This document shows, piece after piece, positions 1 to 9,392 of a stretch of 64,000 nucleotides of DNA (positions are counted from its first letter, which is position 1; each line of letters begins with the position of its first letter). Origin of the DNA: Pseudomonas gozinkensis. GTDB lineage: Bacteria; Pseudomonadota; Gammaproteobacteria; Pseudomonadales; Pseudomonadaceae. The position numbers and the translations under genes were made by a program. The notes below the pieces were generated by a model, which saw only the letters and a list, made by a program, of their open reading frames with translations, did not search any database and was not told the origin of the DNA. The stretch is from contig NZ_CP062253.1 in assembly GCF_014863585.1 (NCBI RefSeq), positions 5,083,001-5,147,000 of the forward strand, read 5' to 3'.

Positions 1-115
1 CCCGTTCCATAAACTTGAGGTAATTAACGTAATACACGATGCCGCCCGCATCGGTGTCCTCGTAATAAACGCGACAACGATGTGCGAACGACTCAAGCCC
101 GTTTTGCGCGCGCAT
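1..115 (-). CDS. ybgC: YbgC-type acyl-CoA thioesterase, N-terminal fragment
   Basis: Only the first 38 codons lie in the window; the gene runs off the left edge. The translated start contains the hot-dog thioesterase signature [19 protein letters not shown], whose Asp is the catalytic residue in the family. YbgC belongs to the Tol-Pal cluster and hydrolyses acyl-CoA thioesters near the inner membrane. Its position just downstream of ruvB on the same strand is the usual Pseudomonas order, so tolQ should follow outside the window. The ATG at 113-115 gives the expected N-terminus. The 127 bases between this gene and ruvB hold no feature I can identify. Confidence 0.9.
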   Translation of the reverse strand, partial: MRAQNGLESFAHRCRVYYEDTDAGGIVYYVNYLKFMER

Positions 116-242
116 ACTCTAGTGCTTACTCCTCGGGTTGCCAATCCGGCCAGGCAACTGTTTTTCATTGTTCGAAGGCTTTACCGCAAAAGTACCGTCC
201 TGAGACAGTACAAACGCTGAATAAATCGACAATAAATGTGTA

Positions 243-1304
243 TTAATCGTCCACGGCATCGAGAAACTCGTCTACCACGGGCATCTCGCCCATTCGTGTC
301 GGAATGTTTAAACCAAAATGCAGGTACGCGTGGCGGGTAACCACCCTGCCCCGTGGTGTCCGCATGATGTAACCCTGCTGAATCAGATACGGCTCGAGCA
401 CGTCTTCAATGGTGTGGCGTTCTTCGCTGATCGCCGCCGCCAGACTGTCGATGCCCACCGGGCCACCGTCGAACTTCTCGATCATGGTCAACAGCAGACG
501 CCGGTCCTGATGATCGAAACCGTGCTCGTCGACATCCAGCAGGTTCAGCGCCAGATCCGCGACGGACTTGGTGATGTGGCCCTTGGCCCGGACTTCGGCG
601 AAATCCCGTACCCGGCGCAACAGTCGGTTGGCGATCCGCGGCGTGCCACGGGCGCGGCGGGCAATCTCGAAAGCCCCTTCCGGATCCAGCGGCAGGCCGA
701 GGATATTCGCTGAACGGCTGACAATCGTCGCCAGGTCAGCGGTGCTGTAGAACTCGAGACGCTGGACGATGCCGAAACGGTCGCGCAACGGGTTGGTCAG
801 CATGCCCGCCCTGGTGGTCGCACCCACCAGGGTGAACGGCGGCAGATCGAGTTTGATCGAACGCGCCGCCGGCCCTTCACCGATCATGATGTCGAGCTGG
901 AAATCTTCCATGGCCGGGTACAGCACTTCTTCTACGATCGGCGACAGGCGATGGATTTCATCGATGAACAGCACGTCGTGCGGCTCAAGATTGGTCAACA
1001 GCGCCGCCAGATCACCCGGGCGCTCCAGCACCGGGCCGGAAGTGCTCTTGATCGACACACCCATTTCCTGGGCGATGATGTTCGCCAGCGTGGTTTTACC
1101 CAGCCCCGGCGGGCCGAAGATCAGGGTGTGGTCGAGGGATTCGCTACGGCCACGGGCGGCCTGGATAAACAGTTCCATCTGCTCGCGAACGGTCGGCTGG
1201 CCGATGTACTCGGCGAGGCTGACGGGACGTATCGCCCGATCCTGGACTTCTTCGCGCTCACGCGGGCTGTGCGTGGCGGCGATCAGACGATCAGCTTCAA
1301 TCAC
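243..1304 (-). CDS. ruvB: Holliday junction branch migration DNA helicase RuvB
   Basis: A 353-residue protein of the normal RuvB length. It shows the AAA+ Walker A motif GPPGLGKTT around residue 67, Walker B with DEIHR, sensor motif GATTRAG and the C-terminal winged-helix domain ending after LHFG. RuvB forms hexameric rings that pump DNA through the RuvA-bound Holliday junction. It starts at GTG directly after the ruvA TAA stop, with an AAGGG ribosome binding site inside ruvA, so the two are translationally linked. Confidence 0.97.
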   Translation of the reverse strand: MIEADRLIAATHSPREREEVQDRAIRPVSLAEYIGQPTVREQMELFIQAARGRSESLDHTLIFGPPGLGKTTLANIIAQEMGVSIKSTSGPVLERPGDLAALLTNLEPHDVLFIDEIHRLSPIVEEVLYPAMEDFQLDIMIGEGPAARSIKLDLPPFTLVGATTRAGMLTNPLRDRFGIVQRLEFYSTADLATIVSRSANILGLPLDPEGAFEIARRARGTPRIANRLLRRVRDFAEVRAKGHITKSVADLALNLLDVDEHGFDHQDRRLLLTMIEKFDGGPVGIDSLAAAISEERHTIEDVLEPYLIQQGYIMRTPRGRVVTRHAYLHFGLNIPTRMGEMPVVDEFLDAVDD

Positions 1305-1913
1305 TTAAATCATTCCCTTCAGGGCGCGTCGAATCATGTCTTCGCTGCTCAGGCCTTTCTCTTTGATCGCGGAAATCGCCTTGCTCGCTTCCTGTGGTTT
1401 GTAGCCCAGGGAAATCAGCGCGCTGACCGCATCGTTCTCGGCGGTGTTGACCGGCGCCGGGCCGTCCGGCTGGTTGGGTACCAGTGCGAACATGGCCGGC
1501 GAGGTTTCCCAGGCCTTGAAGCGATCCTTGAGTTCAACCAGCAGACGCTCGGCAGTTTTCTTGCCCACGCCCGGCACCTTGGTCAGCGCCGAGGTGTCCT
1601 GGGACTGCACGCAACGGATCAGTTCGTCGACTTCCAGACTCGACATCAAGGCCAGCGCCAGTTTCGGCCCCACACCATTGAGACGGATCAACTCGCGAAA
1701 AAAGTCTCGCTCACGCTTGCCGGCAAAACCATAGAGTAACTGCGCGTCTTCGCGTACGACCAAATGGGTGTGCAGGGTCAGCGGTTCACCGACCGACGGC
1801 AGACGATAAAGGGTGGTCATGGGCACTTCCAGCTCATACCCGAGGCCGTTTACATCCAGAATCAGGTGCGGCGGCTGTTTCTCAGCCAGAGTGCCGCGCA
1901 AGCGTCCAATCAC
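1305..1913 (-). CDS. ruvA: Holliday junction branch migration protein RuvA
   Basis: A 202-residue protein with the RuvA N-terminal OB-fold (begins MIGRLRG), the paired helix-hairpin-helix motifs (NGVGPKLAL and [12 protein letters not shown]) that grip junction DNA, and the C-terminal three-helix domain that contacts RuvB ([12 protein letters not shown]). It starts at GTG with AAGGA eight bases upstream. RuvA tetramers hold the four-way junction and load RuvB. Order ruvC-ruvA-ruvB on one strand is canonical. About 114 bases separate it from ruvC. Confidence 0.97.
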   Translation of the reverse strand: MIGRLRGTLAEKQPPHLILDVNGLGYELEVPMTTLYRLPSVGEPLTLHTHLVVREDAQLLYGFAGKRERDFFRELIRLNGVGPKLALALMSSLEVDELIRCVQSQDTSALTKVPGVGKKTAERLLVELKDRFKAWETSPAMFALVPNQPDGPAPVNTAENDAVSALISLGYKPQEASKAISAIKEKGLSSEDMIRRALKGMI

Positions 1914-2027
1914 GTTTCAGATCCTTGAGCGTTGGCCAGCCGTGGGCTGGCGACTGTCGGAAGGAGAGTTTCGGGCCGACGACCCAGGCGCAAAACACGC
2001 ATTCCGGAAATTTGACTGCTGATGCTA

Positions 2028-2555
2028 TCAGAGACGCAGTCGCCCGCCACGACTGCGTGCCGTTCCCAAGCCGTGCGGCAACAGACTGGAGCGCGTGTGG
2101 GCGTGACAAATGGCAATCGCCAGGGCATCCGACGCGTCGATTTGCGGTTTGCTGGTCAGCTTGAGCATGTGCATGACCATCATCTGCACCTGCTCTTTAT
2201 TGGCCGCGCCCGTCCCCACCACTGCCTGTTTGACCTGCGTGGCCGTGTACTCGGCGATCTCCAGGCTCTCTTCGGCGCCAGCGACGATAGCGGCCCCACG
2301 GGCCTGCCCGAGCTTGAGCGCCGAGTCGGCGTTTTTCGCCATGAACACCTTTTCGATGCCCATGGTGACCGGGCCGTAGGTCTGGATGATCTCCCGCACG
2401 CCGCGATAGACGATCTGCAACCGTTCATGCAATTCGCCGGCACCAGTGCGGATACAACCCGAGGCGACATAGATGCAACCGCCGCGTCCGGTATCGCGAA
2501 CAATGCCGTAGCCGGTAATGCGCGAACCGGGGTCGATACCAAGAATTAAAGTCAT
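2028..2555 (-). CDS. ruvC: Crossover junction endodeoxyribonuclease RuvC
   Basis: 175 residues starting [17 protein letters not shown], which carries the first catalytic Asp; the Glu in GIEKVF and the C-terminal [12 protein letters not shown]sp cluster complete the RNase H-like active site. RuvC cuts Holliday junctions symmetrically in concert with RuvAB. The reading frame is open 15 codons further upstream, but family alignment places the start at the ATG at 2555. It lies between yebC and ruvA, the usual Pseudomonas order. Confidence 0.97.
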   Translation of the reverse strand: MTLILGIDPGSRITGYGIVRDTGRGGCIYVASGCIRTGAGELHERLQIVYRGVREIIQTYGPVTMGIEKVFMAKNADSALKLGQARGAAIVAGAEESLEIAEYTATQVKQAVVGTGAANKEQVQMMVMHMLKLTSKPQIDASDALAIAICHAHTRSSLLPHGLGTARSRGGRLRL

Positions 2556-2604
2556 AACGCCTGCAGGTTCGGTAAAAGCACTGAATTCAAGATAACGCAT
2601 AACA

Positions 2605-2698
2605 AATGTGGGAGCTGGCTTGCCAGCGATGACGGTGTGTCAGGCACGATCATTACCTGATGTGCCGACGCCATCGCTGGCAAGCCAGCTCCCACATT
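2605..2698. repeat. REP doublet (REPIN), GCTGGCTTGCCAGC class
   Basis: Two inverted copies of a REP unit (2605-2630 and 2672-2698) whose outer ends both read TGTGGGAGCTGGC inward from the flanks and meet around a 41-base spacer. Each unit is itself a hairpin (GCTGGCTTGCCAGC). The same unit recurs at 16071-16164 and in one arm at 56076-56165. It sits between the convergently useless ends of no gene: it lies upstream of ruvC and downstream of yebC, within one strand. Confidence 0.9.
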
Positions 2699-2713
2699 GA
2701 AGCCTAGTCGCTC

Positions 2714-3460
2714 TTAACCGAGCTGAGCGGCCACGTCTTCCGGAATGTCCGCGTTGGAGTAGACGTTCTGCACGTCGTCCAGGTCTTCCAGCATGTCGAT
2801 CAGCTTGAGCACCTTCTCGGCGCCCTCCAGGTCCAGTTCGGCGCTGGTGGTCGGCTGCATGACGATTTCCGCGTCATCACCCTTGAAGCCTGCGGCCTCC
2901 AGGGCATTGCGCACCGCGTAGAAACTGGTGAACGAGGTGAACACGTCGATCGAGCCGTCTTCGTGGCTGACCACGTCGTCGGCATCGGCTTCCAGCGCCG
3001 CTTCTGTCAGCGCGTCCTCATCGACACCCGGCGCAAAGCTGATCTGCCCCTTGCGTTCGAACAGGTAAGCTACCGAACCGTCGGTACCGAGGTTGCCGCC
3101 ACACTTGCTGAACGCGTGGCGCACGGCCGCTGCGGTACGGTTGCGGTTGTCGGTCATGCACTCGACCATTACGGCAACGCCGCCCGGGCCGTAGCCTTCA
3201 TAGGTCAACTCTTCAACGTTGTCGGCTTCGGTCGCGCCGGCGCCACGGGCCACGGCACGGTCGATGATGTCCCGGCTCATGTTGGCGCCCAGTGCCTTGT
3301 CCAGTGCCAGACGCAGACGCGGGTTGGAGCCCGGATCACCGCCGCCCTGACGGGCCGCCACGGTCAGTTCGCGGATCCACTTGGTGAAGATCTTGCCTCT
3401 CTTGGCATCCTGGCGTTCTTTGCGGTGCTTGATGTTCGCCCACTTGGAATGACCTGCCAT
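2714..3460 (-). CDS. yebC: YebC/PmpR-family DNA-binding transcriptional regulator
   Basis: A 248-residue TACO1/YebC family protein starting [14 protein letters not shown], the family hallmark, with the central [10 protein letters not shown] motif. Members bind DNA or act on the ribosome to ease translation of proline stretches; in P. aeruginosa the homologue PmpR represses the pqs quorum-sensing regulator. The frame is open for 12 codons upstream, but the family N-terminus fixes the ATG at 3460. It follows aspS on the same strand, with an intrinsic terminator between them. Confidence 0.96.
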   Translation of the reverse strand: MAGHSKWANIKHRKERQDAKRGKIFTKWIRELTVAARQGGGDPGSNPRLRLALDKALGANMSRDIIDRAVARGAGATEADNVEELTYEGYGPGGVAVMVECMTDNRNRTAAAVRHAFSKCGGNLGTDGSVAYLFERKGQISFAPGVDEDALTEAALEADADDVVSHEDGSIDVFTSFTSFYAVRNALEAAGFKGDDAEIVMQPTTSAELDLEGAEKVLKLIDMLEDLDDVQNVYSNADIPEDVAAQLG

Positions 3461-3544
3461 AACTCGCTCCGAATTCTCTTGAACAATGCCCGCCATGCAA
3501 CTGCATCGGCCAGCAAAAAAATCTTGTTTTCAATCACTGCAGAA

Positions 3545-3574
3545 AGAAAAAAGGCGCATCCGAAGATGCGCCTT
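3545..3574 (-). terminator. Intrinsic terminator of aspS
   Basis: Read on the minus strand, GAAGGCGCATC, a TTCG tetraloop and GATGCGCC are followed by a run of T. It begins about 10 bases after the aspS stop. The strong stem, UUCG loop and U-tract make this a typical rho-independent terminator, separating aspS from yebC. Confidence 0.9.
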
Positions 3575-3584
3575 CAGGCCCGTC

Positions 3585-5360
3585 TTACTCGGCCTTTGGC
3601 GTTTCACGCAAACGAATGTGCAATTCGCGCAATGCCTTCGCATCCACGACACCCGGCGCCTGCGTCATCACGTCGGCAGCACTCTGGGTTTTCGGGAAGG
3701 CGATCACTTCACGGATCGACTGGGCGCCGGTCATCAGCATCACCAGACGGTCCAGACCGAAGGCCAGACCGCCATGCGGCGGCGCGCCGTATTTCAGGGC
3801 GTCGAGCAGGAAGCCGAACTTCTCTTCCTGTTCCGCTTCGTTGATGCCCAGCAGACGGAATACCGCTTGCTGCATTTCTTTACGGTGGATACGGATCGAA
3901 CCGCCACCCAGCTCGGTGCCGTTCAGCACCATGTCGTAGGCACGGGACAGAGCGCCGGCCGGGTTGGCTTCCAGCTCTTCCGGCGAGCACTTCGGTGCGG
4001 TGAACGGGTGGTGCAGCGCGGAGAAGCTGCCGTCGTCGTTCTCTTCGAACATCGGGAAGTCGACGACCCACATCGGTGCCCACTCGCAGGTCAGCAGCTT
4101 CAGGTCGTGACCGAGCTTGATACGCAGCGCGCCCAGGGCTTCGCTGACGATCTTGGCCTTGTCGGCGCCGAAGAACACGATGTCGCCGTCGACTGCACCG
4201 ACGCGATCGAGGATCACGTTCAGCTTGTCTTCAGGGATGTTTTTCACGATCGGCGATTGCAGGCCTTCTACACCAGCAGCGCGCTCGTTGACCTTGATGT
4301 ACGCCAGGCCCTTGGCACCGTAGATGCCGACGAACTTGGTGTAGTCGTCGATCTGCTTGCGCGGCATGCTCGCCCCGCCTGGAACGCGCAGCGCGGCGAT
4401 ACGGCATTTCGGGTCGTTGGCAGGGCCGCTGAAGACTTTGAAATCAACTTCTTTCAGCTGATCGGCCACGTCGACCAGTTCCAGCGGGTTACGCAGGTCC
4501 GGCTTGTCGGAACCGTAACGGCGCATGGCTTCTTCGAAGGTCATGTGCGGGAACTCACCGAACTCCAGATCCAGCACTTCCTTGAACAGGTTGCGGATCA
4601 TGCCTTCGGTCAGGCCCATGATGTCTTTTTCGTCGAGGAAGCTGGTCTCGATGTCGATCTGAGTGAACTCAGGCTGACGGTCGGCACGCAGGTCTTCGTC
4701 GCGGAAGCACTTGGCGATCTGGTAGTAGCGGTCGAAGCCGGCGACCATCAGCAGCTGCTTGAACAGCTGTGGCGATTGCGGCAGGGCGAAGAACGAACCG
4801 GCGTGGGTACGGCTCGGTACGAGGTAGTCGCGCGCGCCTTCCGGAGTGGCACGGGTCAGGATCGGCGTTTCGACGTCGAGGAAGCCGTTCTCGTCGAGAT
4901 AGCGACGGATGCTGGTGGTCATGCGCGAACGCAGACGCAGCTTCTCGGCCATTTCCGGACGACGCAGGTCCAGGAAGCGATAGCGCAGACGGGTTTCCTC
5001 GCCCACGTCGGAGAACTCGTTCAGCGGGAACGGCGGGGTTTCCGACTCGTTCAGCACTTCGAGCTCGTAGCCCAGCACTTCGATCATGCCCGACGCCATG
5101 TTGGCGTTGGTGGCACCGGCCGGACGCAGACGCACCTTGCCGGTGATCTTCACGACGTATTCGCTGCGCACGCGATCGGCGGCGGCGAAGCTCTCGGCGC
5201 GATCCGGATCGAACACTACCTGGGCCAGACCGTCACGATCACGGATATCGAGGAAAATCACCCCGCCGTGGTCGCGACGACGGTGAACCCATCCGCAAAG
5301 GGTAATTTCCTGGCCTTCCAGGCTTTCGTTCAGTTGGCCGCAATAATGGCTGCGCATCAT
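3585..5360 (-). CDS. aspS: Aspartate--tRNA(Asp/Asn) ligase
   Basis: A 591-residue class II synthetase: N-terminal anticodon-binding OB domain ([11 protein letters not shown], then [12 protein letters not shown]), catalytic core with the [10 protein letters not shown] and [10 protein letters not shown] segments, the bacterial GAD insertion, and motif 3 GLAFGLDRL near the C-terminus. It charges tRNA-Asp; Pseudomonas enzymes are known to be non-discriminating and also charge tRNA-Asn for GatCAB. The start follows the family; 17 upstream in-frame codons are ignored. fmdB lies 108 bases upstream. Confidence 0.97.
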   Translation of the reverse strand: MMRSHYCGQLNESLEGQEITLCGWVHRRRDHGGVIFLDIRDRDGLAQVVFDPDRAESFAAADRVRSEYVVKITGKVRLRPAGATNANMASGMIEVLGYELEVLNESETPPFPLNEFSDVGEETRLRYRFLDLRRPEMAEKLRLRSRMTTSIRRYLDENGFLDVETPILTRATPEGARDYLVPSRTHAGSFFALPQSPQLFKQLLMVAGFDRYYQIAKCFRDEDLRADRQPEFTQIDIETSFLDEKDIMGLTEGMIRNLFKEVLDLEFGEFPHMTFEEAMRRYGSDKPDLRNPLELVDVADQLKEVDFKVFSGPANDPKCRIAALRVPGGASMPRKQIDDYTKFVGIYGAKGLAYIKVNERAAGVEGLQSPIVKNIPEDKLNVILDRVGAVDGDIVFFGADKAKIVSEALGALRIKLGHDLKLLTCEWAPMWVVDFPMFEENDDGSFSALHHPFTAPKCSPEELEANPAGALSRAYDMVLNGTELGGGSIRIHRKEMQQAVFRLLGINEAEQEEKFGFLLDALKYGAPPHGGLAFGLDRLVMLMTGAQSIREVIAFPKTQSAADVMTQAPGVVDAKALRELHIRLRETPKAE

Positions 5361-5468
5361 GGTAGTGGTTCGCTTCTCGTAATTCGAAATTCGGTGGAGA
5401 TCCTGCTGCACTCAAGCACTGTGCAACCTGTGGAAACTCGCGCGTGTCGTTCGACCTGGGTTTGAACC

Positions 5469-5690
5469 CTAGTCAGATTTGTCGCCACCGGCCAGATTCT
5501 TCTTCGCGCCGGTCTTGAAATCGGTTTCGTACCAGCCGCTGCCGCTGAGGCGAAAGCCCGGCATCGACAGCTGCTTCTTGAGTTCCGGCGCCTGACAGGC
5601 AGGGCAATCGACCAGTGGTGCGTCGCTGATCTTTTGAATGGCTTCCAACTGATGACCACAGGAAGCACATTGGTAATCGTACATCGGCAT
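5469..5690 (-). CDS. FmdB-family zinc ribbon protein
   Basis: A 73-residue protein with two CxxC knuckles (CASC near residue 8 and CPAC near residue 30) forming a zinc ribbon, followed by the conserved SGSGWYETDF segment and a Lys-rich tail. The FmdB/YfcZ-type family is widespread and was named for regulation of formamidase; its function in Pseudomonas is not established. It lies directly upstream of aspS in the same direction, a conserved pairing, and is probably cotranscribed. Confidence 0.9.
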   Translation of the reverse strand: MPMYDYQCASCGHQLEAIQKISDAPLVDCPACQAPELKKQLSMPGFRLSGSGWYETDFKTGAKKNLAGGDKSD

Positions 5691-5767
5691 GGGGTTGTCT
5701 CGGCAATCAGATTGCCAGCACGCGCAGGGCGGTGCGGCGAAAGAGCGGGATTATATCCATTAAATGC

Positions 5768-5797
5768 GGCCTGTGCAGCCGGAAGACTGCACAGGCC
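5768..5797 (-). terminator. Possible terminator downstream of the RHH gene
   Basis: An 11-base perfect inverted repeat (GGCCTGTGCAG / CTGCACAGGCC) with an 8-base loop starts about 6 bases after the stop of the ribbon-helix-helix gene. There is only a short T-poor tail, so termination is likely but not certain. Confidence 0.55.
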
Positions 5798-5803
5798 GTC
5801 TCG

Positions 5804-6151
5804 TCAGTGACAACCTTCGTCGTGCATCCCCGGAGAATCCCGCAGGCCATGCACCACACACATCACCCGCACCAGACCGCTGAAGTTTTTCACCCCGCCA
5901 TGACGCAGGTGCACTTCACGATCGACGCGGGACAACAGCGTGCCGACCGAACAGCAATTGTCCTCGGCCATCCGGCCCAGGATGTTCCAGTAAACCTGCT
6001 CCAGCCGCATGCAGGTCGCAAACCCGTTCAAACGCACCGAACGGGATAACGGCCGGATCAACGCCATGTCGAACCCGCCGAGCAAAGGTTCTGTGGCGCT
6101 CTCCCGTTGCGAACCGACTGCGATCTCTCTTCGCCTGTCTCCAACTTCCAT
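5804..6151 (-). CDS. Ribbon-helix-helix domain protein (RHH_4-like)
   Basis: 115 residues. The middle, around residues 32-100, matches what I know of the RHH_4 family: RPLSRSVRLNGFATCMRLEQ, then a helical stretch and the strongly conserved SRVDREVHLRHGGVKNFSG. Such proteins are presumed DNA-binding regulators, but no target is known. The ATG at 6151 has a good ribosome binding site (AAGGAGT, nine bases upstream). Flanked by fmdB/aspS and dps, it stands as its own unit with a hairpin after the stop. Confidence 0.8.
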   Translation of the reverse strand: MEVGDRRREIAVGSQRESATEPLLGGFDMALIRPLSRSVRLNGFATCMRLEQVYWNILGRMAEDNCCSVGTLLSRVDREVHLRHGGVKNFSGLVRVMCVVHGLRDSPGMHDEGCH

Positions 6152-6392
6152 ATCGTTGACACTCCTTTGTCATCTCTGCGCCCGTTATCAAGGCAACTTC
6201 CCGTGACCTCATTAAATGCGCAGGCACGAAGGCAGTTCCAGATGACTTTTTGACCATCGACGTAGGATAAGCCAACGCGACAAGGAGGATCATGGAGCGG
6301 TGGATCGTCTTTCCTGTTTCCTACAGGAAGGAGTGACATTTCCAGGAAAAAAGAGGACAGCGCACGAAAAGGGGTCCGTGCGCTTCCCGTCA

Positions 6393-6863
6393 TCAGGCCT
6401 CAAGCAATGCGCGCAGCATCCACGCGGTTTTCTCGTGAACCTGCATGCGCTGGGTCAGCAGGTCGGCGGTAGGTTCATCGCTGACCTTGTCCAGCAGAGG
6501 GAAAATGCCCCGTGCGGTCCGGGTGACGGCTTCCTGACCTTCCACCAACTGCTTGATCATGTCTTCGGCACTTGGCACGCCGACTTCCTCTTTAATAGAA
6601 GACAGACGTGCGTAAGTCGCATAGGCACCCGGTGCGGGAAAACCCAGCGCCCGGATACGTTCGGCGATCAAATCCACCGCCAGGGCCAATTCGTTGTATT
6701 GCTCCTCGAACATCAGATGCAGGGTCCGGAACATCGGCCCGGTGACGTTCCAGTGGAAGTTGTGAGTCTTCAGATACAGCACGTAGGTGTCCGACAGCAG
6801 GCGCGAGAGCCCTTCGACGATGGACTTGCGGTCTTCTTCACTGATACCGATATCGATTGCCAT
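6393..6863 (-). CDS. dps: Dps-like ferritin protein
   Basis: 156 residues of the Dps/ferritin-like four-helix family. The segment [14 protein letters not shown] followed by [18 protein letters not shown] carries the His, Asp and Glu ligands of the inter-subunit ferroxidase centre. Dps forms 12-mers that oxidise and store iron and protect DNA from peroxide; this subgroup (PA0962 type) lacks a long Lys-rich N-terminal DNA-binding tail. The gene stands alone, divergent from the cold-shock gene at 7171. Confidence 0.93.
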   Translation of the reverse strand: MAIDIGISEEDRKSIVEGLSRLLSDTYVLYLKTHNFHWNVTGPMFRTLHLMFEEQYNELALAVDLIAERIRALGFPAPGAYATYARLSSIKEEVGVPSAEDMIKQLVEGQEAVTRTARGIFPLLDKVSDEPTADLLTQRMQVHEKTAWMLRALLEA

Positions 6864-7170
6864 GTTTACCCCCTAACGGCGATTGAATTCATCCAGCAGG
6901 TGTCGTTCCACTGTAGCAAGGCGACCCACCCCCCGCAGCCCCCGTATGAACGCGATAGACGCGACAAATCGTCCGACGCCTGCCGCTGGCCGGCGTGATT
7001 TGAGTACCCGCAGGCTTTGCTGTTAAATAGGCAGTGTGTCGCTACGCCCCGTTTTCCGGGCCTGCGCATAGGCTGATGCCGGGTACGTGTCCAACGCCTC
7101 TTATTGTTCCGAAGCGAACCGTGCGCCTTCAGCTCTTCCTTGTGAGCCGTCATAACGTGAGTCAATAAAA
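6864..7170. other. Divergent intergenic region dps / cold-shock gene
   Basis: 307 bases between the dps start and the start of the plus-strand cold-shock gene. It must hold both promoters. I see no convincing hairpin, operator or small gene; the plus-strand leader may be long, as is common for cold-shock genes. Confidence 0.5.
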
Positions 7171-7773
7171 ATGTTGAAAATCGTCCACCTGCTAATGGGC
7201 GCAGCAGCCTTGCTGCTGTCCTTCATACCCAGCCTGAAGTCCGAAGCGGTACCTTACCTGCAACAACCCGATGCACTTTACCTGGCCTTTTTCGGCCTGC
7301 TGAACCTGATCCTTGCGCCAGTTATCCCCTACTGGAACAAAGGTCCGCGCCAGCATCTGCAAAATCTGGTCAGCGCCCTGCTGGTGCTGACTGTCGTCCT
7401 GCAAACCCTGACCCTGATCGCGCCGATGCCTGTCATCGCCGGCCAGCCAGCTGTGCTGTTCAGCCTGGTCATTGCTCTGGTTGCCGTGGCGGTACACCTG
7501 GCCGTCAGCTTCTATAAATCCTCACCGGCCGCCGCCGCGCAAAGCTACGACATGAGCAACCGCGATACCGGCACCGTCAAGTGGTTCAACACCTCCAAAG
7601 GCTTCGGCTTTATCTCCCGGGACTCCGGCGATGATATTTTCGTGCACTTTCGCGCCATCCGTGGCGAAGGCCACCGCGTTCTGGTCGAAGGCCAGCGCGT
7701 GGAGTTCTCGGTGATGAACCGTGACAAGGGCCTGCAGGCCGAAGACGTGATCGCTGCCCTGCCGCGCCGCTGA
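7171..7773 (+). CDS. Membrane-anchored cold-shock domain protein
   Basis: A 200-residue fusion. Residues 1-115 contain about four hydrophobic segments (near 4-20, 37-53, 66-87 and 94-114). Residues 131-198 are a complete cold-shock domain with [11 protein letters not shown]1 KGFGFISR and RNP2 DDIFVHF. The nucleic-acid-binding domain is thus expected to face the cytoplasm from the inner membrane. Its genomic position matches PA0961 of P. aeruginosa. The ribosome binding site is weak (GTGAG). RNA chaperoning at the membrane is an inference; no role is proven. Confidence 0.9.
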   Translation: MLKIVHLLMGAAALLLSFIPSLKSEAVPYLQQPDALYLAFFGLLNLILAPVIPYWNKGPRQHLQNLVSALLVLTVVLQTLTLIAPMPVIAGQPAVLFSLVIALVAVAVHLAVSFYKSSPAAAAQSYDMSNRDTGTVKWFNTSKGFGFISRDSGDDIFVHFRAIRGEGHRVLVEGQRVEFSVMNRDKGLQAEDVIAALPRR

Positions 7774-7789
7774 TCCACGTCCCCGCAAT

Positions 7790-7827
7790 AAAAAAACCGC
7801 GAACAGCCTGGCTGTTCGCGGTTTTTT
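7790..7827. terminator. Bidirectional terminator, cold-shock gene / slyX
   Basis: ACCGCGAACAG and CTGTTCGCGGT pair around CCTGG, with A-runs on the left and T-runs on the right, so the structure serves both the plus-strand cold-shock gene and the minus-strand slyX approach. Confidence 0.9.
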
Positions 7828-7859
7828 AATGGGAGCACGGGAGCATCCCCGCATACATT

Positions 7860-8066
7860 TCAATAGTGTGGCGGTGGCGCATCTTCTTCAAAAGACCCGA
7901 TCTGCCCCACCATCTCCTCCTGACGCTTGAGTACGGCTGCCATCTGCAATTGCAGACGCTCGACCACACGCTGCTGTTCCACCAGCACGTCGTTCAATGC
8001 CTGGATGGTGTCGTCCTGAAACGCCAGGCGGCTTTCCAGCTCGGTAACACGTTGTTCAAGGCTCAT
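7860..8066 (-). CDS. slyX: SlyX family protein
   Basis: 68 residues, starting [19 protein letters not shown], with a heptad pattern of Leu/Ile/Val predicting a coiled coil and the PPPHY C-terminal end seen in SlyX. Function is unknown; the name comes from its position beside slyD in enterobacteria. It begins three bases after the HIT-protein stop, so the two form an operon. Confidence 0.92.
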   Translation of the reverse strand: MSLEQRVTELESRLAFQDDTIQALNDVLVEQQRVVERLQLQMAAVLKRQEEMVGQIGSFEEDAPPPHY

Positions 8067-8069
8067 GAC

Positions 8070-8495
8070 TCAGCCCTCCAGAAAGGTGAAATCTTCGTCC
8101 AGCACCAGACGCAGGCGCTCGCGAATCGCGGCCACTTGCCCGGTACTGTAAGGCTTGGCGGGGTGCTTGCCCCAGACCGGCGCCGGCCAGGCGGCATCGT
8201 CCCTCTTACGCACGATCACATGCATATGCAGCTGGCTGACCACGTTACCCAGGGTCGCCACATTCATCTTGTCGGCGTCGAAGGAATCCTTCAGCACCTC
8301 GGCCAGGGCGGTGGTTTCCTGCCACAGGCGCTGCTGGTCGGCGACATCCAACTGAAACAACTCGCTGATATCGTCGCGGCGTGGCACCAGGATGAACCAC
8401 GGGTAGTTGGCGTCGTTGGACAACAGCAATCGGCAAAGCGGGAAATCGCCGATGGTCAGCGTGTCCTGTTGAAGTCGTGAATCTAAAGCAAACAC
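8070..8495 (-). CDS. HIT domain (histidine triad) protein
   Basis: 141 residues with the triad-like QLHMHVI followed by VRKRDDAAWPAPVWG, typical of a Pseudomonas HIT subfamily close to Fhit/Ap4A-type hydrolases. Members cleave nucleotide phosphoanhydrides or phosphoramidates. I place the start at the GTG at 8495 because GGGAG lies eight bases upstream; the upstream GTG at 8504 would overlap that ribosome binding site. It is the first gene of the HIT-slyX pair. Confidence 0.88.
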   Translation of the reverse strand: MFALDSRLQQDTLTIGDFPLCRLLLSNDANYPWFILVPRRDDISELFQLDVADQQRLWQETTALAEVLKDSFDADKMNVATLGNVVSQLHMHVIVRKRDDAAWPAPVWGKHPAKPYSTGQVAAIRERLRLVLDEDFTFLEG

Positions 8496-9392
8496 TGCGC
8501 GCACTCCCGGCGAAATGACCTGTTTTTCAGCTTAGCGCCCCGCTGTAAAAGCAGCACGCCAGGCGACTGGACGGCAGCATACCTGCGATTGCTGCGTCCT
8601 TCACGGTGAATGCGCTGATGCAAAGTTCTCCAGCGCCCCGGAATGTGACACTCGCAGCACGAGCGCACCACGACGAGACCCGGACCGCCATCCAGCGTGG
8701 CGAAAGGACCGTCTCATGACGCAGCGTTCACGCACCTTGAACGGCTCAACTGTATGAATTCAGTACAGCCTTTGAAATTTTTTGCACCAAAACCGCACAG
8801 TGCGTCTACGCTCAGTGCGTCTGGCATCCGCCGAATACTCACCGACGGGGTGAACCGGTAACGTTTTCGATTGTCGTGCAGCGAATTTCACGGAGCAACA
8901 CCATGCGAAGGATGGCGTCAAGCCTGATTGAAACGCCCGCGAAGCCCCCGGTTTCATGAGGGTTTTACCGCAAAAGACGAGCACCTCGAAAAAAACCGGA
9001 ACAATTCAGCGGTTTGTGCACGCTTGTTGCATTCATACCCATATGGACTATAAGCGCACCACAAGAAGTGGATGCCTTGGGCCAATAAAAACAGTGGCAG
9101 GGTTGCCCGATGGAGATTCAAGCGTTTTGCCAAGGGACTCTTTTTTACCGATGCTCAAGCCCTGTAAAACAGCGCTGAAGTTGTCAGTCCCATTGCATTT
9201 GGACTGTAAATTTGCGACATCTACCAAGCCGATTGCGACACGCTCGTAAAGAAGCTGAAAGGTTGGATGTGCAAGTATCGCCAACATGGTCGGCGTGATA
9301 TAAGTTTGCGCCGACACAAAAAGAAAGAGCCGCCCAGATAATAAAACAGGTGGGACGGCAGTACTCTTCTAAAACCAAAGGAGCAAATCACG
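8496..9392. other. Long divergent intergenic region upstream of oprD
   Basis: About 900 bases without a gene I can support. It is more AT-rich than its surroundings from about 8740 onward and should contain the oprD promoter and a leader. Short open frames on both strands have no ribosome binding site and no recognisable product. Expression control of OprD porins in pseudomonads is complex (amino acids, carbon catabolite control), so regulatory sites are expected here, but I cannot name one. Confidence 0.5.

Noticed and set aside
3486..5465. A 659-codon open frame opposite aspS
   Set aside because: Antisense shadow of aspS with no recognisable domain.
8956..9317. Small open frames in the oprD leader on both strands
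   Set aside because: No ribosome binding sites, no similarity I recognise, and composition inconsistent with coding.
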